Origin: Flavobacterium sp.
GTDB lineage: Bacteria; Bacteroidota; Bacteroidia; Flavobacteriales; Flavobacteriaceae
Assembly (NCBI GenBank): GCA_023259675.1
Contig: JALRGT010000001.1
Span: forward strand, 1 to 64,000
Direction of reading: 5' to 3'
DNA: 64,000 bases
The position numbers were made by a program, and so were the translations under genes. The notes under the pieces were generated by a model that searched no databases, had not been told where the DNA came from, and saw nothing but the letters and a program-made list of their open reading frames with translations. Below are positions 9,567-19,086 of this stretch, in pieces (the stretch's first letter is position 1; the number at the start of each line of letters is the position of its first letter).

Positions 9567-10811
9567 CTATTTAATAAATCCTACTCCAGCAGTAGTATTG
9601 GTTGCCGTATCAATTAAAATAAAAGCACCATTGGATTTATTTTCTTTGTATGCATCAAAATACAATGCTTTACTCAATTTAATATTTACCTCACCGATTT
9701 CATTTATACTCAATTGAGAGGCTGGTGTAACTCCTGAATAATCAGTTGAAATTACATTGTTTATACTTTCAATTTTAGCCAAAACTCTATTGGTATTGTG
9801 TTGAATCAAATATTTTGTTCCGGCAACTAATTTTTTACTGTCCATCCAGCAAATAGTGGTTTTAATATCTTTCTCCACTTTAGGAAGTTCGCCAGATTTA
9901 ACGATCATATCCCCTCTAGTTACATTGATATCATTTTCTAATTCGATGGTAATAGAAGAACCCGCAGTGGCTTCATCATATTGCTTGTCAAAGAAATGAA
10001 TGTTTGACACTATAGATTCTGTCAAAGAAGGAAGTACCGTTACCGCATCACCCACTTTAATGTTATTCCCGTATAATTTTCCAGCATACCCTCTAAAGTC
10101 ATGGTATTCTTCTGTTTTAGGACGAATCACTGTTTGAACTGGGAAACGAGTTTTACCAGTATCATAAATATCTTTAGATTCTAAAGCTTCTAAATGTTGT
10201 AGGATAGTTTGTCCTGTATACCAAGGCATTTTCCCTAATGAATCCACAACATTATCACCCGTTAAAGCACTTAAAGGAATATAGCTTACATTTTGCTCCT
10301 TATAATCACTTTTTGCATTTAATGCTTGAAAATCGGCTTTGATTTTGTTGAATACTTCTTCAGAGTAATCCACTAAATCCATTTTGTTAACCGCAACAAT
10401 TACGTCTTTTACTCTCAATAAATTATTGATAAAAAAGTGACGGTAGGTTTGCTCGATTACTCCTTTTCTGGCATCAATCAAAATGATAGAAACCTGTGAA
10501 GTTGAAGCTCCGGTAACCATGTTACGCGTATATTCTACGTGACCTGGAGTATCGGCAATAATGTAACTTTTCTTTGCAGTCGAAAAATAAATATGAGCCA
10601 CATCAATTGTGATTCCTTGCTCTCTTTCCGCTACCAATCCGTCAGTAGCCAATGAAAAGTCTAGGTAATCATATCCTTTTTGCTTACTGCTTTTTTCTAT
10701 TGCCTCTAATTTATCTGTAGTTAAAGATTGTGTATCGTATAATAATCTTCCGATTAACGTACTTTTTCCGTCATCTACACTTCCTGCTGTTGCTATTTTT
10801 AAAACTTCCAT
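9567..10811 (-). CDS. cysN: Sulfate adenylyltransferase subunit 1 (GTPase)
   Basis: GSVDDGKSTLIGRLLYD, DTPGHVEYTRNM, NKMD GTPase motifs; next to cysD. Confidence 0.95.
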   Translation of the reverse strand: MEVLKIATAGSVDDGKSTLIGRLLYDTQSLTTDKLEAIEKSSKQKGYDYLDFSLATDGLVAEREQGITIDVAHIYFSTAKKSYIIADTPGHVEYTRNMVTGASTSQVSIILIDARKGVIEQTYRHFFINNLLRVKDVIVAVNKMDLVDYSEEVFNKIKADFQALNAKSDYKEQNVSYIPLSALTGDNVVDSLGKMPWYTGQTILQHLEALESKDIYDTGKTRFPVQTVIRPKTEEYHDFRGYAGKLYGNNIKVGDAVTVLPSLTESIVSNIHFFDKQYDEATAGSSITIELENDINVTRGDMIVKSGELPKVEKDIKTTICWMDSKKLVAGTKYLIQHNTNRVLAKIESINNVISTDYSGVTPASQLSINEIGEVNIKLSKALYFDAYKENKSNGAFILIDTATNTTAGVGFIK

Positions 10812-10969
10812 TTTTTTTTGTTTAAAGTTTAAAAGTTTAAGGTTTCAAGTTTCCCAAAACAACCTTATGTAAACTTCTAAATTTGATTTTTTTATTTAAA
10901 TGTTGAATTTTAAATTTTAAATGTCTCGGAACAATTCATAATTTATAATTCATAACTTATAATTATTTT

Positions 10970-11869
10970 CTAAAAGTACCCTTGTTGTTTTCTTTTCTCC
11001 ATTGCAGCTTCCGAACGTTTATCATCGATTCTGGCTCCTCTTTCAGAAATGGTTGACAACCTAATTTCCCCAACTACTTCAGCAATTGTAGCTGCATAAG
11101 ATTCTACGGCTGCAGTACATGACATATCTCCAACAGTTCTGAAACGAACAATTCTTTCTTCAACAACCTCATCTTCATCTTGGAAAACATATGGAGAGTG
11201 AGACCAAATCATTCCATCACGAACAAAAACTTTACGTTTGTGAGAGAAATAAATAGATGGGATTTCGATTTGCTCTTGTTCGATATAACTCCATACATCT
11301 AATTCTGTCCAGTTTGAAATTGGGAAAACACGAACATTTTGACCGTTTTCAATTTTACCATTCAATAAATCAAATAATTCAGGACGTTGGTTTTTCTCAT
11401 CCCATTGACCAAAATCATCACGAACAGAGAAGATACGTTCTTTAGCTCTCGCTTTTTCTTCATCTCTTCTTGCTCCACCGATACAAGCATCAAATTTAAA
11501 TTCGTCAATAGCATCTAAAAGTGTAGTCGTTTGCAGACTATTTCTACTAGAATATCTACCCGTTTCTTCTACCACTTTACCTTCATCAATAGCATCTTGT
11601 ACATTACGAACAATTAACTCTAAACCTAATTCTTTAACCAATCTGTCTCTAAACTCAATAGTTTCAGGAAAGTTATGCCCTGTATCAACATGCAATAAAG
11701 GGAAAGGGATTTTAGCCGGAAAAAAGGCTTTTTGTGCCAAACGAACTAAAGTAATTGAATCTTTTCCACCAGAGAAAAGCAATACCGGTTTGTCAAATTG
11801 AGAAATTACTTCTCTAAAAATGTATATCGCTTCGCTTTCTAAAGCATTTGTTTTTAATACTGAACTCAT
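10970..11869 (-). CDS. cysD: Sulfate adenylyltransferase subunit 2
   Basis: LLFSGGKDSITLVRLAQKAF PP-loop; GGARRDEEKARAKER; WTELDVWSYI. Confidence 0.97.
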   Translation of the reverse strand: MSSVLKTNALESEAIYIFREVISQFDKPVLLFSGGKDSITLVRLAQKAFFPAKIPFPLLHVDTGHNFPETIEFRDRLVKELGLELIVRNVQDAIDEGKVVEETGRYSSRNSLQTTTLLDAIDEFKFDACIGGARRDEEKARAKERIFSVRDDFGQWDEKNQRPELFDLLNGKIENGQNVRVFPISNWTELDVWSYIEQEQIEIPSIYFSHKRKVFVRDGMIWSHSPYVFQDEDEVVEERIVRFRTVGDMSCTAAVESYAATIAEVVGEIRLSTISERGARIDDKRSEAAMEKRKQQGYF

Positions 11870-11936
11870 CTTTTTTTGTTAATTTGATTATTTGTTTATT
11901 CGTTTAATTAATAAAAACGAAAAACGTTTAAACTTT

Positions 11937-12638
11937 TTATTTTTGGTGTAAACCACATTCTTTATGGCTGGACTCCCAAGACCATCTTCCCGCTCTGATA
12001 TCTTCGCCCGGAGCAATTGCTCTGGTACAAGGTGCGCAACCAATACTTACAAATCCTTTTTTATGCAAAGCATTTTGAGGCACATTATTATCATCAATAT
12101 ATTTTTGAACTTCTTCTAATGACCATTTCAATAATGGATTAAATTTAATAATTTCAAATTTATCATCATACTCAAACAAATGAAGATCATTTCTGTTTTC
12201 TGATTGCTCTGCACGTAAACCGGTAATCCAAACCGCATTTCCTTTTAATGCTTTGGTCAATGGAGCCACTTTACGAATAAAACAACATTCTTTTCTATTC
12301 TCCACCGATTCATAAAAGCTATTAGGCCCTTTTTCATTCAATAATTTCTCAACCGCAGTTGCTTCAGGGAAATACACCTTAATTTCTTTTTTGTATTTTT
12401 TCAAAGTCTTATGAAACACATCATATGTTTCTTGAAACAAACGCCCTGTATCTAAAGTAAAAATAGTTATCGGCAAATCATTTTTAGCAATTAACGCTGT
12501 AATCACCTGATCTTCTTGCCCAAAAGAAGTTGAAAAAACCACTTTATCTTTGTATTCATTAGCTAAAAAAGCCAAAGTTTCCTCGATAGAGAAATCTTTT
12601 GTCTTTGCCAATAAAGATTGTATTATAGCTGTACTCAT
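11937..12638 (-). CDS. cysH: Phosphoadenylyl-/adenylyl-sulfate reductase
   Basis: FSTSFGQEDQVI, ENRKECCFIRKVAPL, WITGLRAEQSENR, GCAPCTRAI. The paired cysteines suggest a 4Fe-4S APS-reductase-like form. Confidence 0.93.
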   Translation of the reverse strand: MSTAIIQSLLAKTKDFSIEETLAFLANEYKDKVVFSTSFGQEDQVITALIAKNDLPITIFTLDTGRLFQETYDVFHKTLKKYKKEIKVYFPEATAVEKLLNEKGPNSFYESVENRKECCFIRKVAPLTKALKGNAVWITGLRAEQSENRNDLHLFEYDDKFEIIKFNPLLKWSLEEVQKYIDDNNVPQNALHKKGFVSIGCAPCTRAIAPGEDIRAGRWSWESSHKECGLHQK

Positions 12639-12659
12639 TTTGTTTTCTTTTAAATAAAT

Positions 12660-12682
12660 CTATTACCCTATCGGTTTAGTAG
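12660..12682 (-). promoter_or_regulatory. Candidate operator (shared with 12950-12972)
   Basis: CTACTAAACCGATAGGGTAATAG just downstream of the cysH -7 box; about 15/23 identical to CTATCATGTCTATAGGATAATTG before tauE. Confidence 0.4.
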
Positions 12683-12691
12683 ATTACTGTG

Positions 12692-12722
12692 CAAAAATAC
12701 TACTTATTTCTAAATTACAAAA
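12692..12722 (-). promoter_or_regulatory. Bacteroidetes-type promoter of cysH
   Basis: -33 TTTTG, 18-nt spacer, -7 TATTTTTG (TAnnTTTG). Confidence 0.55.
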
Positions 12723-12949
12723 TAATATCTGCTTTTTTTACACTAAAAAATAACAGCAACTCAAACGTATAGGTAAAGAAGGTTGCATTTTGTAATCCTA
12801 ATTTTATTTCAAATATCCCGACAAAAACATTCTTTCGGCAAATACATAGCTATTTTCTTTAAATTAACTCAATTCCAAACTGTTAAAGCTCTAATTAGAT
12901 CATAATACACCAAAAAGGATATGAAATTTAAAAATACATTTTACATAGT

Positions 12950-12972
12950 CTATCATGTCTATAGGATAATTG
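12950..12972 (+). promoter_or_regulatory. Candidate operator upstream of tauE-like gene
   Basis: CTATCATGTCTATAGGATAATTG, partner of the 12660-12682 site; -7 box TATTTTTG follows at 12985-12992. Confidence 0.35.
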
Positions 12973-13007
12973 TAAAATAGTTGTTATTTTTGGCAAAAAT
13001 TTCTTTT

Positions 13008-13790
13008 ATGGATTTTCAATTCGGATTTGTGGTTGCAGGTTTGGTCGTTGGTTTTGTCGTAGGATTAACAGGTGTAGGTGGCGGTTCTTTGATGACGCCT
13101 ATATTATTATGGTTTGGAATCCCTCCAACAACAGCTGTTGGAACTGATTTATTGTATGCCGGTTACACCAAAATGGCTGGAGTATTTGTACATCACAAAA
13201 AAAAGAACATCAATTGGAAAATTACGGGCTATCTTTCTTTAGGTAGTATCCCGGCCTCTTTGTTAACTTTATGGATTCTTGACAGCATAAAAACAGATAT
13301 TTCAGCAATAAATGCCATTATAAAATACAGTTTAGGTTGGGCGCTACTTTTTACCTCAATAGCGGTATTATTCAAGAAGAAACTCTTAGTCTTTTCTCAA
13401 AAACACGCTGGCGATAAATTTCATAGTGAAAGCAAAACTCAAAATGTATTAACCATTGCGATAGGAATCATGCTTGGAGCAACAGTAACCCTGACTTCGA
13501 TTGGAGCAGGAGCTTTAGGTACGGTTACTTTATTTTTCCTGTATCCTCTTCTACCAACACCCAAACTAGTTGGTACTGAAATCGCACATGCTGTTCCATT
13601 GACTCTTGTTGCAGGATTGGGACACGCTACAATGGGAAATTTAGACTATGTGCTATTAGGACAATTATTAATGGGGTCTCTACCCGGAATTTACATAGGA
13701 AGTATGTTGAGTGGAAAAGTTCCCGATTTATATCTGAGAAACGCCATTGCCATTATGTTATTTTTCGTCGGATATAATTTGGTTTTTTAG
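13008..13790 (+). CDS. TauE/SafE family sulfite exporter
   Basis: GFVVGLTGVGGGSLMTPIL motif, multiple TM segments. Start placed at ATG 13008 because the TATTTTTG -7 box (12985-12992) lies downstream of the ORF-track start 12981. Confidence 0.9.
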   Translation: MDFQFGFVVAGLVVGFVVGLTGVGGGSLMTPILLWFGIPPTTAVGTDLLYAGYTKMAGVFVHHKKKNINWKITGYLSLGSIPASLLTLWILDSIKTDISAINAIIKYSLGWALLFTSIAVLFKKKLLVFSQKHAGDKFHSESKTQNVLTIAIGIMLGATVTLTSIGAGALGTVTLFFLYPLLPTPKLVGTEIAHAVPLTLVAGLGHATMGNLDYVLLGQLLMGSLPGIYIGSMLSGKVPDLYLRNAIAIMLFFVGYNLVF

Positions 13791-13812
13791 GAAAACCAAA
13801 TCAAAAAATCAT

Positions 13813-13862
13813 AAAAAAATGACCATTTCAAAGGAGTTAACTATGAAATGGTCATTTTTTTT
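13813..13862. terminator. Bidirectional terminator
   Basis: ATGACCATTTCA ... TGAAATGGTCAT flanked by A-tract and T-tract between convergent genes. Confidence 0.85.
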
Positions 13863-13887
13863 AATTTCTATACATTTAATTGCCTTC

Positions 13888-14298
13888 CTAAAAAGCAATA
13901 TCTGCCAAAGAATTATTCTCTAATATCATCAGGGTATTATCACGTACCTCAGCCATTAGTTTTCTAACGGCACAAGTGCCTTCATCAGTACAGTCGTCGC
14001 ATTTTTCATAAAAATTATGACTGGCACAAGGCAACAAAGCGATAGGACCTTCGAGGATACGATAAACCTTAGCCATATTGATCTCTTTGGGATCTTTTAT
14101 CAAATAATAGCCTCCTCCTTTTCCTTTTTTGGCACCCAAAAAACCGGAATGACGCAAAAGCAACAAAATACTTTCCAGAAACTTTATCGAAATATTTTCA
14201 GACTTTGCAATATCCGCAATAGCGACTGGTTTTTGATCTTCTTGACGAGCCAAAAAAGTCAAAGCTTTAATACCGTATTTTGTTTTTTTAGATAGCAT
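13888..14298 (-). CDS. Rrf2 family transcriptional regulator
   Basis: MLSKKTKYGIKALTFLARQ ... IADIAKSENISIKFLESILLLLRHSGFLGAKKGKGGGYYL, C-terminal Cys cluster. Internal Met start at 14298 preferred over the track start 14346. Confidence 0.9.
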   Translation of the reverse strand: MLSKKTKYGIKALTFLARQEDQKPVAIADIAKSENISIKFLESILLLLRHSGFLGAKKGKGGGYYLIKDPKEINMAKVYRILEGPIALLPCASHNFYEKCDDCTDEGTCAVRKLMAEVRDNTLMILENNSLADIAF

Positions 14299-14406
14299 TT
14301 TAAAGATTGTTAATTCTTGATTGAAGAGTAACGATTTTTGTTTCAAAAAAAATCAGTTAATCGTTGAGTAACAAAAATATGTTTTTTGAACTAATAATCA
14401 TAAAAA

Positions 14407-14452
14407 AACGATTTTTGATTTACAGAAAACTGCAATCAAAAATCGTTAATCT
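14407..14452 (-). terminator. Rho-independent terminator of metZ
   Basis: Minus strand AACGATTTTTGATT ... AATCAAAAATCGTT stem followed by TTTTTTT. Confidence 0.75.
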
Positions 14453-14466
14453 ACAATCTTAAATAT

Positions 14467-15639
14467 TTATGATAATGCCTGCTCTAAATCGGCAATTACA
14501 TCTTTAACGGTTTCTAAACCAACAGAAACACGTACCAAACCTTCGGTTATTCCAACTGCTAACTTATCCTCAGTAGATAATTTACTATGTGTTGTTGAAG
14601 CTGGATGTGTTACAATTGTTTTAGCATCTCCAATATTAGCAGAAAGCGAACATAATTTTATTTTATCCAAAAAGGCTCTACCCCCATCAATTCCTCCTTT
14701 GATTTCAAAAGCGATAATATTACCTCCTAAAAGCATTTGCTTTTTGGCAACTTCATATTTTGGATGTGATTTTAAGAAAGGGTATTTCACACTGTTTACT
14801 TTAGGATGCGCTTCTAAAAACTCAGCCACTTTCATCGCATTTTCACAATGTCTTTCTACACGAAGAGCTAAAGTCTCAATACTTTTAGACAACACCCAAG
14901 CATTGAATGGTGACAATGCCGGACCTGTATTTCTTGAAAAAAGATAGATTTGACGAACTAATTCAGCTTGACCCACGGTAACTCCGCCTAAAACACGTCC
15001 TTGACCATCCATCAATTTGGTTGCCGAATGGATTACCAAATGCGCTCCATACTTAATTGGTTGTTGAATATAAGGTGTTGCAAAACAGTTATCGATAATT
15101 AAAATCAAATTATGCTTTTTGGCAATGGCTCCCAATAATTCTAAATCTACCACATCAACACCTGGATTTGTAGGTGTTTCAGCATACAAGATTTTAGTGT
15201 TTGGTTTGATAAAACTCTCTATGGTTTCCGGCTTATTAATATCAAAATAGGATGTTGTGATATTCCATTTTGGAAAATAAGTCATAAACAAAGCGTGAGT
15301 CGAACCAAAAACACTTCCGGCAGAAACAATATGGTCACCCGAACTCAGCAAAGCAGCAAAAGAGGAATAAATAGCAGCCATTCCTGTTGCGAAAGCATAA
15401 CCCGCCTCGGCACCTTCCATAGCGCAAACTTTATCCACAAACTCAGTCGTGTTTGGATTACTAAAACGACTGTAAATATTACGTTCTTTTTCTTCCGTAA
15501 AAGAAGCTCTCATATCCTCTGCATCCTCAAAAACAAAGCTGGAGGATAAATACAAAGGAGTTGAATGTTCTTGATATTGCGTTCTATCGATATGTGTACG
15601 TATGGCTTGAGTTTCAAAACCAAATTCTTGTTCGTCCAT
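14467..15639 (-). CDS. metZ: Trans-sulfuration enzyme, O-succinylhomoserine sulfhydrylase-like (PLP)
   Basis: Cys/Met metabolism PLP family: SATKLMDGQGRVLGG, ETPTNPGVDVVDL, THPASTTHSKLS. Confidence 0.88.
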   Translation of the reverse strand: MDEQEFGFETQAIRTHIDRTQYQEHSTPLYLSSSFVFEDAEDMRASFTEEKERNIYSRFSNPNTTEFVDKVCAMEGAEAGYAFATGMAAIYSSFAALLSSGDHIVSAGSVFGSTHALFMTYFPKWNITTSYFDINKPETIESFIKPNTKILYAETPTNPGVDVVDLELLGAIAKKHNLILIIDNCFATPYIQQPIKYGAHLVIHSATKLMDGQGRVLGGVTVGQAELVRQIYLFSRNTGPALSPFNAWVLSKSIETLALRVERHCENAMKVAEFLEAHPKVNSVKYPFLKSHPKYEVAKKQMLLGGNIIAFEIKGGIDGGRAFLDKIKLCSLSANIGDAKTIVTHPASTTHSKLSTEDKLAVGITEGLVRVSVGLETVKDVIADLEQALS

Positions 15640-15735
15640 TTTATTCTATTTTTAAAAATTTAAAGTCTGAGACTTAAAGTTGTTGAAATTGAATACTTAT
15701 TCAACACCTCACTCTCAAACAATTTTGTTCTTTAC

Positions 15736-16170
15736 TTATAGTTTAGCTAATTCAACACCATTCAAAATTACTTTGTAATGGATAGTTGCCGTAGGTTCCA
15801 CCGTTTTTGAAACGGAGCAATATTTTTCGAAAGATAATTGCGCTGCTTTGGCTGCTTTATCTTCTTTGATATTTCCTTCCAAAGAAAAAACCACATGAAT
15901 ATCTTTGAAAGGTTTTGCTTCTCCTACTTGAACACGTTCTCCTTCAACATCGGCTTTAAAAGAAGTAATTTCCTGACGTTGTTTTTTTAGAATCGAAATC
16001 ATATCGATTCCGCTACATCCTGCCACACCCATCAACACCAATTCCATTGGACTTGGTCCCATGTCATTCCCTCCAAAATCCGGACGTGCATCTACATTTA
16101 CAATATGTCCTCTTTCATTTTTTAATTGAAAGTGGAAGTTTTCGTTTACTCTGTCTAATGTTATTTTCAT
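15736..16170 (-). CDS. OsmC family protein
   Basis: GPSPMELVLMGVAGCSGIDMISILKKQRQ and KYCSVSKTVEPTATI cysteine motifs. Confidence 0.92.
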   Translation of the reverse strand: MKITLDRVNENFHFQLKNERGHIVNVDARPDFGGNDMGPSPMELVLMGVAGCSGIDMISILKKQRQEITSFKADVEGERVQVGEAKPFKDIHVVFSLEGNIKEDKAAKAAQLSFEKYCSVSKTVEPTATIHYKVILNGVELAKL

Positions 16171-16247
16171 CTTACTATTTATTTATGAAACGCGGATGAA
16201 ATAAATTTCAAACGCTGATTTAACGGATTTTTAATTTTAATTATACT

Positions 16248-16604
16248 TTATAAAACCAATAAGAAAAGCAAAATTGAGACTAACCAAAATATACAATTGA
16301 ACCAACCGTCTACAAATAAAGACTTATCAAATGTCCAAAAAGTGTCTACACTATTTCGAGCATATCTTAAATAGAAAAATTTACTTAAACCATAATATAT
16401 AAATTGAGCTATCAAAGGCACAAACAAAGAATTGATAGCAGTGTTATTTCCAAAACCAATCAAAGCATTCATTAACGCAATTAAAAACAATAACACATTT
16501 AATATTAACAGTTTAAAATACCATTCTTTATTATCTAATTTATTTTTATCAAACAAAAAAACAAGCGTCACATTCATTCCAATTATAATAAAAATGACAT
16601 CCAT
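16248..16604 (-). CDS. Small hypothetical membrane protein
   Basis: 118-aa ORF with four predicted hydrophobic segments between osmC and thrA. Confidence 0.6.
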   Translation of the reverse strand: MDVIFIIIGMNVTLVFLFDKNKLDNKEWYFKLLILNVLLFLIALMNALIGFGNNTAINSLFVPLIAQFIYYGLSKFFYLRYARNSVDTFWTFDKSLFVDGWFNCIFWLVSILLFLLVL

Positions 16605-16651
16605 ATTATTCGTACTTTTTAATTTTTCACCGAAGACTCAAAAGCTGAAGA

Positions 16652-19066
16652 CTATCCTTTATCCGATAATCTCAAAATATCTCCAAAAACTCCTCTTGCC
16701 GTAACAGCCGACCCTGCACCTGCTCCTTGAATTACAATTGGACGATCTCCGTAGGATTCCGTATAAATTTCGAAGAAAGAATCAGAACCTTTTAACCCTC
16801 CAAGAGCAGTCTCTTTTGGAACCGAAACTAATTTTACTTCCAGAACACCTTTATCCCCATGCAAATCTCCCGATAATTCCCCTATGTAACGCAACACGTG
16901 ATTAGGTTCTTGATCCCTTTTTATTTTATCATAAACCGAATCAAATTCTTTCAATTTGGTCAAGAATTCCTGTACATTTCCTTCACGCAAATGCTCTGGA
17001 ATTAAATTCTGAATAGCGACTTCTTCAAATTCATTTTGCAAATCCAATTCTCTCGCCAAAATCAATAATTTTCTACCAACATCATTTCCGCATAAGTCTT
17101 CACGCGGATCCGGTTCGGTATATCCATTGTCAATTGCTTCTTTCAAAATATCACTAAAAGGGACGTCTTTTGACGAAAAGTTATTGAACAAATAACTCAA
17201 TGTTCCAGAGAATACTCCTTTGATTTTGGTGATATTTTCTCCTGATAGATGTAATAATTTTATGGTATCAATCAACGGTAATCCTGCTCCAACATTGGTT
17301 TCATACAAATAAGATTTCTGATTATCGGCCAATACTTTGCGCAATTTTTTATAAAAACCATAACTCAAGGTATTTGCCACTTTATTGGATGAAATTAAAT
17401 CAAATCCGTTTTCAACCAAGGGAATATAATTTTCTACAAAAGCTGCACTTGCGGTATTATCAATGGCAATTAAATTCTCTAAATGATTTTCATTGGCGAA
17501 AGCTATAATATCTTTTATCGTGTATAAAACACCGCTGGTTTGAATCTCATTTTTCCAATTTGGTGTAACTCCGTTTTTATTCAGCAAGACGCTTTTAGAA
17601 TTGGCAATAGCAAAAACATTCAACTTAATATCTTTTCTTTTTTCAATCGATGAAGCGGATTCTAAAATCTGATTGATCAAAGTTCCACCTACTAAACCGT
17701 GTCCAAAAATGGCGATATTTATCTTCTTTGATACTCCGAAGATTTCTCCGTGGATTACATTTAATGCTTTGTGAAGTTCTGATTTTTTAACTACCAAACT
17801 CACGTTTTTACCTGTAACCGTATTATTGAAAAGAATTGGTATAATCTTGTTTTTTATCAATGCCGTGTACGGTTTATGAAACGTACTCAAATCTTGCCCA
17901 ATAATCGAAATAACAGAAACATCATCCGTTACCGAGATACGGTTCACATCTTTGGAATAGAAATCATTTTCGAATTCTTTTTCCAATTCTATCATGGCTT
18001 TAGTTGCTTTATCGGCATCAACCACCAATCCAATTCCACGTTCTGAAGATCCTTGAGAAATAATACTTACACTGATGTCATTATCTCCCATTACCCTGAA
18101 AATTCGAGCATCGACTCCTGTTTTTCCCAGTAATCCACGTCCTTCCAAATTCACCAAGGCTACATTTTCTAAAACGGAAAGTGTTTTAATTCCGCCCGTA
18201 TTGGAATGCGCGGTAATTAAGGTTCCTTTATTCTCGTAATTGAACGTATTTAAAATTCGAAGTGGAATATTTTTCTCCAACAATGGGATAATGGTTTTTG
18301 CATGCAAAATGGTTGCTCCAAAATTGGCTAACTCATTTGCTTCATTAAAAGTCAAATGGTCAATTTTTTTAGCATCCGGAACCAAATCAGGATTTGCGGT
18401 ATAAATTCCGTCTACGTGCGTATAATTTTGCAACTCTTCGGCATCCAAATAATTTGCCAATAAAGAAGCCGTGTAATTACTTCCGTTTCTACCTAAAGTG
18501 GTTGTATCATTTTTACTGTTGGAACCAATAAATCCGGTAACGATATTTACTGCCGAACCATTATTTTGTTTGAAATAATTGATGACATTCTTCTTTGACA
18601 ATGAATCCAACGGCTGCGCATCACCAAATTTTGAATCGGTTTTTATCAATTCTCTCGAATCGGTAAAACGGGCATTGATTCCTTTTTTAATTAAAATCGC
18701 CGTCAACAATTTAGCCGAAAGCAATTCTCCTTTGGACAGAATCTGATCTTTAATTTTGGTACTGTAATCCCCAATTAAACTCACACCTTCAAAAAGTTTT
18801 TCCAAGACATTAAACTCCTCAGATAAATCAACATCTTGGTATTCGTATTGCTGGTATTTTTTAAAGTCTTCAAATAATGGTTTGTAATTTCCGTTTTTGG
18901 ATGCTACTGCCAAAATCGCTTCCAAATCATCCGTTGCATTTCCACGAGCCGAAACCACAATCGCAATTTGCTCGCCATGATTTACTTTATCTAGAATAAT
19001 GGAAACTACTTTATTAATTCCTTCTCCATTAGATAAAGACTTTCCTCCAAATTTTAATATTTTCAT
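16652..19066 (-). CDS. thrA: Bifunctional aspartate kinase / homoserine dehydrogenase
   Basis: MKILKFGGKSLSNGEGI kinase start, FIGSNSKNDTTTLGRNGSNYTAS, ACT region, HSD motifs SSNKVAN and EPDPREDLCGNDVGRK. Confidence 0.97.
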   Translation of the reverse strand: MKILKFGGKSLSNGEGINKVVSIILDKVNHGEQIAIVVSARGNATDDLEAILAVASKNGNYKPLFEDFKKYQQYEYQDVDLSEEFNVLEKLFEGVSLIGDYSTKIKDQILSKGELLSAKLLTAILIKKGINARFTDSRELIKTDSKFGDAQPLDSLSKKNVINYFKQNNGSAVNIVTGFIGSNSKNDTTTLGRNGSNYTASLLANYLDAEELQNYTHVDGIYTANPDLVPDAKKIDHLTFNEANELANFGATILHAKTIIPLLEKNIPLRILNTFNYENKGTLITAHSNTGGIKTLSVLENVALVNLEGRGLLGKTGVDARIFRVMGDNDISVSIISQGSSERGIGLVVDADKATKAMIELEKEFENDFYSKDVNRISVTDDVSVISIIGQDLSTFHKPYTALIKNKIIPILFNNTVTGKNVSLVVKKSELHKALNVIHGEIFGVSKKINIAIFGHGLVGGTLINQILESASSIEKRKDIKLNVFAIANSKSVLLNKNGVTPNWKNEIQTSGVLYTIKDIIAFANENHLENLIAIDNTASAAFVENYIPLVENGFDLISSNKVANTLSYGFYKKLRKVLADNQKSYLYETNVGAGLPLIDTIKLLHLSGENITKIKGVFSGTLSYLFNNFSSKDVPFSDILKEAIDNGYTEPDPREDLCGNDVGRKLLILARELDLQNEFEEVAIQNLIPEHLREGNVQEFLTKLKEFDSVYDKIKRDQEPNHVLRYIGELSGDLHGDKGVLEVKLVSVPKETALGGLKGSDSFFEIYTESYGDRPIVIQGAGAGSAVTARGVFGDILRLSDKG

Positions 19067-19086
19067 ATTTATTTTGTTTTGCGCTG

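Noticed and set aside
10812-10969. AT-rich near-repeats (AATTCATAATTTATAATTCATAA) between cysN and cysD
   Set aside because: Short degenerate AT repeats; no array structure or stable fold supporting a feature.
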